DNA from: an uncultured Clostridium sp.
GTDB lineage: Bacteria > Bacillota > Clostridia > TANB77 > CAG-508
Assembly: GCA_946578345.1 (NCBI GenBank)
Contig: CAMOBD010000005.1
Location: 1-45,748, forward strand
Length of the DNA stretch: 45,748 nt
Reading direction: 5' to 3'
The translations under genes were made by a program, and so were the position numbers. Positions 1 to 6,746 of the stretch are shown piece after piece. The notes under the pieces were generated by a model. That model was not told where the DNA came from, did no database searches, and saw only the letters and a list, made by a program, of their open reading frames with translations. Positions within the stretch are counted from its first letter, which is position 1, and each line of letters starts with the position of its first letter.

Positions 1-104
1 AAGCACTCAAGCAAAATTTAAAACATACATATTTCCTAGATAAAAAAGCAAAAATTAAAAAGCTTTAAATAGTAACAAGATAGATGGGAAAATAAAAAAT
101 AAAA

Positions 105-133
105 TTGTAAAACCAAATACTTTGTGATATAAT
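105..133 (+). promoter_or_regulatory. SigA-type promoter of dnaE
   Basis: TTGTAA at 105-110 and a perfect TATAAT at 128-133 are separated by 17 bp, the standard housekeeping sigma-factor spacing. The transcript would have an untranslated leader of about 80 nt that contains the repeat at 178-206. The upstream 1-104 region is AT-rich and I see no gene in it. Confidence 0.6.
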
Positions 134-177
134 GCTCCTGGAAAACAAAGGGGAAAGGCTTGAGTAAAATTAAAAAT

Positions 178-206
178 GTCGCGAAAAGGCCTGTCCCTAA
201 AACGAC
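178..206 (+). repeat. Dispersed 29-bp 5'-leader repeat, copy 1
   Basis: The 29-nt unit begins GTCGCGAAAAGGCCTGTCCC and ends AAAACGAC. It recurs at 12537-12565 with a single T/C difference. Both copies end directly before the Shine-Dalgarno sequence of the following gene (dnaE here, the dockerin hydrolase there). The outer GTCG and CGAC can pair. It shares the CTGTCCC core with the GGGGACGG repeat family elsewhere in the window. Function unknown. Confidence 0.75.
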
Positions 207-221
207 AAGGAGAGAAGTGCA

Positions 222-3200
222 ATGGGCGATTTTGTGCATCTACATGTGCATAGTGAGTTTAGTTTATTAGATGGAGCAAATAGAATTAAAGATTTACCGG
301 TTAGAGCAAAAGAGCTTGGTATGGATGCAATGGCGATTACTGACCATGGTGTTATGTTCGGTGCTATTGATTTTTATAAAGCGTGCAAGGCAAATGGTAT
401 TAAGCCTATTATTGGGTGTGAGGTTTATGTTGCACCACGTACAAGACATGACAAGGATGCTGAACTTGATAGCAAATACAATCATTTGATTTTGCTTGCA
501 AAGAATAATGATGGGTATAAGAATTTATCTAAATTAGTTTCTTTGAGTTTTACAGAGGGCTTTTATTACAAACCTCGTATTGATAAAGAAATATTAGAAA
601 AGTACCATGAAAACTTGATTTGCTGTAGTGCGTGTCTAGCAGGTGAGATAAATCAGGCAATCCTAAGGAATGACATGGACGAAGCAAGAAAAGTGGCGAA
701 CTGGTTTAAAGGTGTATTTGGAAAAGACTATTATTTAGAAATTCAAAATAATGGTGTTAAAGAGCAAGTATTAGTTAACCAAAAACTAATACAGCTTTCT
801 CGTGAACTTGATATTCCACTTGTGGCTACAAATGATGCACATTACCTAAAAAGAGAAGATGCATATAATCATGAAGTTTTACTATGTATTCAAACTGGAA
901 AAAGAATGACTGATGAAGATAGAATGCGTTTTGAGACAGATGAGTTATATATAAAATCTCCTGAAGAGATGAAAGAATATTTTGCAAATGTGCCAGATGC
1001 TATAGAAAATACTGTAAAGATTGCAGATGAGTGCAATGTAGAGTTTGAGTTTGGCCATACAATTTTGCCTAATTATGATGTGCCAGAGGGATTTGAGACG
1101 CATTATGATTATTTGAAAAAGCTTACTGATGATGGAATTATAAAACGCTATGGAGAAAATCCATCACAAGAAATAGCCGAGCGAAAAGATTATGAGCTTT
1201 CTGTTATTAATAAAATGGGGTATGTGGACTATTTCTTAATTGTTTGGGATTATATAAATTATGCTAAGTCAAACGGGATTCCAGTAGGGCCAGGACGTGG
1301 CTCTGGTGCCGGTTCTATAGTTGCATATGCAATAGGTATAACTGACATAGACCCTATTAAATATGGACTTATATTTGAAAGATTTTTAAATCCAGAAAGA
1401 ATTAGCATGCCTGATTTTGACGTTGACTTTTGCTATGAAAGAAGACAAGAAGTAATAGATTATGTTGGCAGAAAATATGGTCATGACCATGTGTCACAGA
1501 TTATTACGTTTGGTACAATGTCTGCAAGAATGGTAATTCGTGATGTGGGTAGAGCTTTAGATGTATCATATGCAGAAACAGATAAGCTTGCCAAAATGGT
1601 GCCAAATGAATTACATATTACTATAAAAAAGGCAATGGAGCAAAATAGAGAATTACGTGAGTTATATGAGACAAATGAAGAGTACAAAAAACTATTAGAT
1701 ATTGCAATGGCTTTAGAAGGAATGCCAAGGCAGGCATCAACTCATGCTTGTGGCATAGTTATCACAAAAGAGCCAGTTGATACTTATGTGCCTTTGTATA
1801 TGAGAGATAATACAATTTCTACACAATATATAATGACTACACTAGAAGAGCTAGGACTTTTGAAGATGGACTTTTTAGGGCTTAGAACTCTTACGGTTAT
1901 ACAAGATACAAAGGATTTAGTAGAACAAAATAGAGGAATAAAAGTAGAATTTGATAAAGATATGAATGACCCTAAGGTATATAAACAGTGGCAAGATGGA
2001 ACATCAGTTGGTATATTCCAATTTGAAAGTCAAGGTATGACAAACTTCATGAAGGAACTAAAGCCAGATTGCTTGGAAGACATTATAGCAGGTGTTTCAC
2101 TTTACCGTCCAGGGCCAATGGACCAAATCCCAAGATATATTGCTAATAAGAAAGATCCAGACCATGCAGTATATACACATGAAAGGCTAAAACCAATCTT
2201 AAATGTTACATATGGCTGTATGGTATACCAAGAGCAGGTTATGCAGATTGTTAGGGACTTAGCAGGATATTCATTAGGAAGAGCTGACTTAGTAAGACGT
2301 GCAATGGGTAAGAAAAAGCTTGATGTAATGGCAAAAGAGCGTGAAATATTCATAAATGGACAAGTAGATGATGACGGAAATATCATAGTTCCAGGATGTG
2401 TACGTAATGAAATATCTGCAGAAGATGCAAACAAGATATTTGATGAAATGGCTGAATTTGCAAAATATGCATTTAATAAATCACATGCAGCAGCATATGC
2501 AGTACTTTCTTATCAAACAGCATATTTAAAAACATATTACCCAGCAGAATTTATGGCTGCAATGCTTAACAGCTTTTTAGGAAATTTGGACAAAATACCA
2601 GCATACATAGATGAGTGCAAAAGATTAAATATTGAAATACTAAAACCAGATATTAATAAAAGTTATACTAGGTTTACTGTTGATGGTAATAAAATTCGTT
2701 TTGGACTTGGAAGTATCAAAAATGTTGGCGTAGGTGCAGTTGATGAAATAGTAGCAGAGCGAAAAGAAAATGGAGAGTTTAAAGACTTTGCAGATTTCTG
2801 TGAGAGGATTGCAAATGCTTCAGTAAACAAGAAATGTATTGAAAGTCTGATAAAAGCAGGAGCTTTTGATAATTTTGAACAAACTAGAAGAACTTTAATG
2901 GAATCATATGAATCAATTGTAGACTCAATTGCAGATAGTTCTAAGAAAAGTTTTGATGGTCAAGTAAGCATGTTTGACTTAGGTGGAGCAAACCAAAAAG
3001 AAATGGAAGAACTAAAATACACATACAAAGTAATGCCTGAGTTTACAGAAAGAGAAATGCTTTCTATGGAGAAAGAAATGCTAGGACTATATATTTCAGG
3101 GCATCCACTAGACAAATTGAGACATCAAATAGAAATGCAAACCAATATAAATACGGCACAAATGCGTGAAGCACAAAATGCAAGTACAATAGATGCAGAA

Positions 3201-3749
3201 ACAATAGAAGGACAAGAAAAAGCAAATGAAATTGCTGCAAATCTAAGTATAAATGAAAAATTACAAGATGGACAATTTGTGAAATATGCAGGAATTATAA
3301 CAAGTGTAAAGAAGAAATTTACTAAAACTAATAAAATAATGGCATTTGTTACAGTGGAAGATTTATATGGACCAACAGAAGTAATAGTATTTGAAAGTTG
3401 CTATCAAAATTGTTCAAATATATTAATAGAAGACAACATTGTTTTAGTAGATGGAAGGCTAAGTATAAGGGAAGATGAAGATACAAAAATAGTTGCAAGA
3501 GAAATAAAAGAATTTGGGGAGCAAAAGAAAAAAATACTTATGCTTGACATCACAAACCTAGATGATGAGCATAAAGAGAAATTAAGAGGAGCAATCAAAT
3601 TCTTCTCAGGAGAAAGAAACAATATTCCTATTCAGATAATAAATGGAGAAAGAAGAGATATGGCAGGCGGAATTTATCTAAACAATCAAACATTAGAGGA
3701 ATTTAAGGAAATTGTTGGAAACGAAAATGCCAGAGTAGAAGAAGTGTAG
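222..3749 (+). CDS. dnaE: DNA polymerase III subunit alpha, DnaE type
   Basis: Replicative C-family DNA polymerase. The 1175 residues match full-length DnaE. The N-terminal PHP domain opens with HLHVHSEFSLLDG (about residues 6-18). The polymerase core shows GPGRGSGAGS near 355, the catalytic PDFDVDF (acidic residues 398, 400 and 402), and a further Asp in KMDFLGL near 550. A YRPGPMDQIPRY block and a tandem HhH region follow. An OB-fold starts near residue 1025 (VKYAGIITSVKKKFTKTNK). The start is set by AAGGAGAG about 8 nt upstream of ATG. The PHP metal-binding residues look intact. It is monocistronic, with a GGGGACGG repeat directly after the stop. Identification is firm; the essential replicase in Bacillota is often PolC, so this may be the second polymerase. 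Confidence 0.97.
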   Translation: MGDFVHLHVHSEFSLLDGANRIKDLPVRAKELGMDAMAITDHGVMFGAIDFYKACKANGIKPIIGCEVYVAPRTRHDKDAELDSKYNHLILLAKNNDGYKNLSKLVSLSFTEGFYYKPRIDKEILEKYHENLICCSACLAGEINQAILRNDMDEARKVANWFKGVFGKDYYLEIQNNGVKEQVLVNQKLIQLSRELDIPLVATNDAHYLKREDAYNHEVLLCIQTGKRMTDEDRMRFETDELYIKSPEEMKEYFANVPDAIENTVKIADECNVEFEFGHTILPNYDVPEGFETHYDYLKKLTDDGIIKRYGENPSQEIAERKDYELSVINKMGYVDYFLIVWDYINYAKSNGIPVGPGRGSGAGSIVAYAIGITDIDPIKYGLIFERFLNPERISMPDFDVDFCYERRQEVIDYVGRKYGHDHVSQIITFGTMSARMVIRDVGRALDVSYAETDKLAKMVPNELHITIKKAMEQNRELRELYETNEEYKKLLDIAMALEGMPRQASTHACGIVITKEPVDTYVPLYMRDNTISTQYIMTTLEELGLLKMDFLGLRTLTVIQDTKDLVEQNRGIKVEFDKDMNDPKVYKQWQDGTSVGIFQFESQGMTNFMKELKPDCLEDIIAGVSLYRPGPMDQIPRYIANKKDPDHAVYTHERLKPILNVTYGCMVYQEQVMQIVRDLAGYSLGRADLVRRAMGKKKLDVMAKEREIFINGQVDDDGNIIVPGCVRNEISAEDANKIFDEMAEFAKYAFNKSHAAAYAVLSYQTAYLKTYYPAEFMAAMLNSFLGNLDKIPAYIDECKRLNIEILKPDINKSYTRFTVDGNKIRFGLGSIKNVGVGAVDEIVAERKENGEFKDFADFCERIANASVNKKCIESLIKAGAFDNFEQTRRTLMESYESIVDSIADSSKKSFDGQVSMFDLGGANQKEMEELKYTYKVMPEFTEREMLSMEKEMLGLYISGHPLDKLRHQIEMQTNINTAQMREAQNASTIDAETIEGQEKANEIAANLSINEKLQDGQFVKYAGIITSVKKKFTKTNKIMAFVTVEDLYGPTEVIVFESCYQNCSNILIEDNIVLVDGRLSIREDEDTKIVAREIKEFGEQKKKILMLDITNLDDEHKEKLRGAIKFFSGERNNIPIQIINGERRDMAGGIYLNNQTLEEFKEIVGNENARVEEV

Positions 3750-3752
3750 GAC

Positions 3753-3784
3753 AAATGGGGACGGGCTTGTATTGCTCTTATGAA
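3753..3784 (+). repeat. GGGGACGG-type repeat at 3' end of dnaE
   Basis: ACAAATGGGGACGGGCTTGT starts four bases after the dnaE stop. The same GGGGACGGGCTTGT string starts a few bases after the rbgA stop at 44613-44615. It belongs to the gene-end repeat family described in the findings. No clear second arm is visible in this copy, so it may be a decayed half-element. Confidence 0.5.
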
Positions 3785-3819
3785 TTAATGTAAAATAATG
3801 TAAAAAACTTTGCTAGAAT

Positions 3820-3848
3820 TTGACAAATATTAGGAGATGATGTATAAT
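3820..3848 (+). promoter_or_regulatory. Consensus SigA promoter for small gene at 3912
   Basis: A perfect TTGACA (3820-3825), 17-bp spacer and perfect TATAAT (3843-3848). A promoter this close to consensus implies strong constitutive transcription of a 73-codon gene. Confidence 0.75.
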
Positions 3849-3911
3849 TATAGAATACCATAATGGTAAATTCATTAAGATATGGAGTGTGCAAAAATGC
3901 GGAGAGAACGA

Positions 3912-4133
3912 ATGGTAGTTAAGATTTTGTCCATGGAGAATGGACATGTGAGTGGTTATCTTACAGACAATTCAAAGGGTACCTTGTATTACTTCAATGT
4001 TGAATATACAATGAAGAAAGACGGAAGAATTAAGTTTAAAGGGCTTAATTTTTCTCGCAAGGAAATGCTCCGAATTAAAGAAGCTATGTTCGTCGAAATT
4101 GCCAAGAGAGTTGGTAATCCGATTTTTGCATAA
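3912..4133 (+). CDS. Small orphan protein, function unknown (73 aa)
   Basis: I do not recognise a family. The start at 3912 (MVVKILSMENG) is preferred because GGAGAG lies 5 nt upstream; in-frame ATGs at 3882 and 3897 lack a Shine-Dalgarno sequence. The protein is basic, with alternating beta-type stretches (VSGYLTDN, GTLYYFNVEY) followed by a predicted helix RKEMLRIKEAMFVEIAKRV, suggesting a small alpha/beta domain. It has no transmembrane segment or Cys cluster. It uses G/C-ending codons (TTG, CTC, GTC, ATT) more than its AT-rich neighbours. It lies in its own transcription unit with a consensus promoter and a hairpin after the stop. The next gene (4343) has the same design. Confidence 0.75.
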   Translation: MVVKILSMENGHVSGYLTDNSKGTLYYFNVEYTMKKDGRIKFKGLNFSRKEMLRIKEAMFVEIAKRVGNPIFA

Positions 4134-4143
4134 CTTCAATTGC

Positions 4144-4171
4144 AAAGCCTAGCGTGAATTCGCTGGGCTTT
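4144..4171 (+). terminator. Stem-loop after the 3912 gene
   Basis: AAAGCCTAGCG, a TGAATT loop, then CGCTGGGCTTT form an 11-bp stem with one G-T pair, 10 nt after the stop. No T-tract follows, so it may act as an RNA-end stabiliser rather than a classical intrinsic terminator. Confidence 0.55.
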
Positions 4172-4271
4172 GTGCATGGAGTAAAAAAAGCTGAAAATGA
4201 TAAATTAACAAAAATGTTAAAGAAAGATTTAAATAAAAATTACAAAAAATGTAAATTTTTCTATATATAAT

Positions 4272-4300
4272 TTGACAATATTTGTAAAAAGTGATATAAT
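4272..4300 (+). promoter_or_regulatory. Consensus SigA promoter for small gene at 4343
   Basis: TTGACA (4272-4277), 17-bp spacer, TATAAT (4295-4300): the same perfect arrangement as at 3820-3848. The leader is about 35 nt and ends in TGGAGGA before the ATG. Confidence 0.75.
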
Positions 4301-4342
4301 TAAAGGTGCAAAATTTTATTATACTGACTGGAGGAATATCCA

Positions 4343-4651
4343 ATGGCAAACATCAAAATTGAGGAAAGCAACGGAATGATATCAAAAGGAACTTTCTGCA
4401 TCAATGATGCAACTATTTCTTTTGAAATCCGGAATGCCGACCTTCACATTACTTCTTCAGAAGTCTCTATGGAGGCAAAAGTAGCTCTTATTGAAGAGTT
4501 GTTGGAAGATTTTTGCATTCGTCTAAATTTTGAAGGGTACAAGCTCTTCAGAAGGATGGACATTAAGAAAGTACTTTATGAAGAAGGTAGCAAAAAAGAA
4601 AGTGAAGGAAATTTGCTGCACTTCCCGGAGGACAAGACCGCTACAGCCTAA
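4343..4651 (+). CDS. Small orphan protein, function unknown (102 aa)
   Basis: No family recognised. The start is supported by TGGAGG 8 nt upstream. The N-terminal half looks beta-rich (GMISKGTFCINDATISFEIRN). The middle is an acidic helix (EAKVALIEELLEDFCIRL). The tail is charged and low-complexity (EEGSKKESEGN). There is no signal peptide or membrane segment. Codon use is richer in C and G (GCC, GAC, CCG, CTC) than the surrounding genome, as for the 3912 gene and purB. It has its own consensus promoter and a strong terminator, so it is a stand-alone and probably well-expressed unit. With the preceding small gene it may form a functional pair or shared acquisition (inference). Confidence 0.75.
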   Translation: MANIKIEESNGMISKGTFCINDATISFEIRNADLHITSSEVSMEAKVALIEELLEDFCIRLNFEGYKLFRRMDIKKVLYEEGSKKESEGNLLHFPEDKTATA

Positions 4652-4665
4652 TATTCCTCCACATA

Positions 4666-4708
4666 CCCGGACACCTAGCAATAGGGTGTCTGGGGAATTT
4701 TTTTTGTA
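4666..4708 (+). terminator. Intrinsic terminator
   Basis: CCCGGACACC pairs with GGTGTCTGGG (one G-T) around a short AT-rich loop, followed by AATTTTTTTTG. This is a classical rho-independent terminator for the 4343 gene. Confidence 0.9.
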
Positions 4709-4811
4709 ATTTTTTAAATCTTTATTGTTAATGAATAAATTCTATGTTAAAATATAGTTTATTAATAAAAAATATAGTAGATAAAAAGATAATATGAAGG
4801 GAAAACAAAAT

Positions 4812-5618
4812 ATGTATAATAAATATATTTTTATAAACAATAATAGAAGAAAAAAGCAAAAAGAATTGTTAGAAAAGCAAAAGCAAGAAAATCCACAAAT
4901 ATCATTTGATATGCTGACAGCAAATATGGAAAAACAAGACGTAAACAAAGCAGTAGGAGAAGATGTTGCAGCTAATAATTTTAGTAATGCACTAAGTAAA
5001 AATACTGAAATAAATGCAAAAACAAACAATGTAATAGACAATACGGTAAATAAAGTAGCAAATCGAAATTCTAGAACAAGTGGAAATTACAGAAGTAAAA
5101 ACTTAAATAAATTTGTAGATAATTATGTTCTAGTGGATATAGAAACAACAGGACTATCTCCAGTAAATGATGATATAATAGAGATTGGTGCTATAAAAGT
5201 AGAAAATAATAAAATGGTTGACACATTTAATCAATTAATAAAAATAGATAGGAGTTTGCCACCATTTATAACAAATCTAACAGGTATCACAGATGAAATG
5301 CTTAAAACTGGAAGAATGCCGGATGAAGTGTTTAGAGAGTTTGTAAATTTCATTGGAGAAAGTGTAATTATAGGGCACAATGTAAATTTCGATTTAGGCT
5401 TTTTAAGCAACAAGTGTAAAAAATATTTGGATTATAATTTGGCAAATGATTATATAGATACATTATATTTAGCAAGGAGACTTGTTCCTCATAGTGTAAA
5501 CTATAAATTGGGGACACTTGCAAATTTGTTTAATATAAGTTACAAAGGTGCACACAGAGGACTTAAAGATGTTGAGATTACATATGAAGTATATAATAGG
5601 CTTAGAGAAATGAGATAA
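4812..5618 (+). CDS. DEDDh 3'-5' exonuclease (DNA Pol III epsilon/PolC-exo-like)
   Basis: DnaQ-type exonuclease, which removes nucleotides from DNA or RNA 3' ends with two metal ions. Motif ExoI is DIETTG (about 108-113), ExoII is IGHNVNFDLGFL (about 190-200), and ExoIII is GAHRGLKDVEITYEVY with the DEDDh His and Asp near the C-terminus. The first 100 residues are Lys/Asn-rich with no recognisable fold, perhaps a tether. I chose ATG 4812 because AAGGGA lies 10 nt upstream; ATG 4794 has no Shine-Dalgarno sequence. At 268 aa with one exonuclease domain, it could be a free proofreading subunit for the nearby proofreading-less DnaE, or a repair exonuclease (inference from proximity). It has its own terminator. 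Confidence 0.9.
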   Translation: MYNKYIFINNNRRKKQKELLEKQKQENPQISFDMLTANMEKQDVNKAVGEDVAANNFSNALSKNTEINAKTNNVIDNTVNKVANRNSRTSGNYRSKNLNKFVDNYVLVDIETTGLSPVNDDIIEIGAIKVENNKMVDTFNQLIKIDRSLPPFITNLTGITDEMLKTGRMPDEVFREFVNFIGESVIIGHNVNFDLGFLSNKCKKYLDYNLANDYIDTLYLARRLVPHSVNYKLGTLANLFNISYKGAHRGLKDVEITYEVYNRLREMR

Positions 5619-5622
5619 AAGT

Positions 5623-5660
5623 AAAACTGAGATAAAATAAAATCTCAGTTTTGTTTTTGC
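5623..5660. terminator. Intrinsic terminator after the exonuclease gene
   Basis: AAAACTGAGAT and ATCTCAGTTTT form a perfect 11-bp stem around an A-rich loop, followed by GTTTTT. The AT-flanked stem could also work leftward for the convergent gene ending at 5684. Confidence 0.88.
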
Positions 5661-5683
5661 AAATTACAGATTAGCTTTTGGCT

Positions 5684-6382
5684 CTAACCTGAAAAAATCC
5701 AGTTAATTATTTGCTCTTTTATTGCATAATATTCAGTTTCATCAAATTGCATGTTTGAAATACAAAACTTGTGATTTGAAATATGGCTACAAAATATACA
5801 TTCGTGCAAATTACTACAGTCTTGTATAAAAATAGAGTTACTAATATTGCTAGAACATATAACATTATAACTATTGCTACAAGTAGAAGAGTCATCTACA
5901 CGCAAGCAAAAGCCAGAATTAGTTGTTCTTTGCGATGCAAGCATATTTTCGCATTTTATACAACCATCACAAAAAACAATATTTTTGGAATTGTTACAAT
6001 CTGCACAATTAAAAGCATTTTCACATTTATAAATCGGGTCGCATCTAGAAACATTGATGCAATCATATTGCCTTTCTGTTGTAGTATAATTAATTTTTTT
6101 CCATAAATTTATTATATCATTTAAATTTTTAATAAGTCTTTTAGAAAGCATCCATCCCTTTTGTTCGTCATAAAGCCTCATATTTTTTTGAGTCATAAAA
6201 ATATTGCTATTTATATTTTCAGACCAGGTTTCTTCACCTGTAATACTGTCTGTTACTTTCCTAGGAAGCCTAATATCAAAAGCAAATTTCGAAAAAAAGT
6301 CATCTAGTGAATAAGGGTTAGGTCTATTAAAAATCATTCTAAAAGTATTATCTATTACAGTTAAAGTTTGTTTTTCGTTCAT
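5684..6382 (-). CDS. Cys-rich repeat protein, CPR 'Caib/baif'-like, probable beta-helix
   Basis: Function unknown. The N-terminal 90 residues are a mixed region with a predicted helix (SKRLIKNLNDIINLWKKI). Residues about 105-205 carry short repeats with regularly spaced Cys and Asn (CADCNNSKNIVFCDGCIKC and degenerate versions), a spacing typical of right-handed beta-helix or pentapeptide-like solenoids. The end (NMQFDETEYYAIKEQII) resembles the C-terminal motif of Cys-rich proteins annotated Caib/baif in candidate-phyla bacteria; I recall this family from memory. The start is ATG 6382, because GGAGGT lies just upstream; the ATG at 6394 overlaps that Shine-Dalgarno sequence. It is preceded by a structured leader that can sequester the ribosome site. 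The Cys could bind metal, but I see no catalytic motif. Confidence 0.8.
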   Translation of the reverse strand: MNEKQTLTVIDNTFRMIFNRPNPYSLDDFFSKFAFDIRLPRKVTDSITGEETWSENINSNIFMTQKNMRLYDEQKGWMLSKRLIKNLNDIINLWKKINYTTTERQYDCINVSRCDPIYKCENAFNCADCNNSKNIVFCDGCIKCENMLASQRTTNSGFCLRVDDSSTCSNSYNVICSSNISNSIFIQDCSNLHECIFCSHISNHKFCISNMQFDETEYYAIKEQIINWIFSG

Positions 6383-6518
6383 TTTAACCTCCATTCGAGC
6401 TAATTAAGCTCTAACAAAAATATATTAAATAACCTCTATTAATTAGCGAGAATGATAGAGGTTAAAATTAGCCATCTCAAAATTCGTTAGAATTTTGAGG
6501 GCGACAGCGATTGTAGCA
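6383..6518 (-). promoter_or_regulatory. Structured leader with alternative SD-sequestering helix, copy 1
   Basis: It is read on the minus strand and nearly identical to 33444-33584. Elements in 5'-3' order: a perfect hairpin of CTCAAAATTC and GAATTTTGAG (6499-6476) extended by GCC/GGC; then ATTTTAACCTC (6468-6458); then ATAGAGGTT (6439-6431); then the Shine-Dalgarno stretch GGAGGTTAAAAT (6392-6381), whose last bases include the start AT. ATTTTAACCTC can pair perfectly over 11 bp with GAGGTTAAAAT of the ribosome site. Its overlapping segment AACCTCTAT can instead pair with ATAGAGGTT. The two helices exclude each other, which is the layout of a translational switch. No known riboswitch consensus is recognised. 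Confidence 0.7.
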
Positions 6519-6553
6519 GATAGTGTGAAAAAACTTGTTTTTTTCACACTATT
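6519..6553 (-). terminator. Hairpin at the upstream edge of leader copy 1
   Basis: GATAGTGTGAAAAAA, a four-base loop, then TTTTTTTCACACTATT. The stem occupies the same position as the 33585-33615 hairpin but has a different sequence, so pairing is kept while bases change. It may terminate upstream transcription or form the first helix of the leader RNA. Confidence 0.65.
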
Positions 6554-6572
6554 ACCTCACTATAATTTATTT

Positions 6573-6740
6573 GTTACTGTTCAGTATGATATGCTTTAAA
6601 GAATTACTTTACCTAATTCCTATGCTTTGTAGTTCCACGTGGTAGATATATATTTTGTTCGAATACTTGGAGAACACAATATATATCTACCAGCAAGATG
6701 GAACGGACTTTATATGTCTATTTACATGCTGAACAGTAAC
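6573..6740. repeat. Nested structured element A, copy 1 (168 bp)
   Basis: Outer stem: GTTACTGTTCAG (6573-6584) and CTGAACAGTAAC (6729-6740), a perfect 12 bp. Inner module: GTTCC, ACGT, GGTAGATATATAT ... ATATATATCTACC, AGCAAGAT, GGAAC, then CGGACTTT. That is two stems joined by an ACGT/AGCAAGAT internal loop. The tip is GTTC, loop GAATACTTGGA, GAAC. A second element at 11345-11584 keeps the loops while the outer stem and the tip stem have different but still complementary sequences. It contains no ORF. It lies just after the stop of the leftward ATPase gene, so it may be transcribed as that gene's 3' UTR. Confidence 0.75.
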
Positions 6741-6746
6741 ATTTAT

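Noticed and set aside
36..239. Leftward ORF before dnaE
   Set aside because: Overlaps the dnaE promoter and leader on the other strand; the product is a Phe/Leu-rich shadow.
5783..6106. Rightward ORF opposite the Cys-rich gene
   Set aside because: Shadow of the leftward gene, which has the ribosome site and regular Cys repeats.
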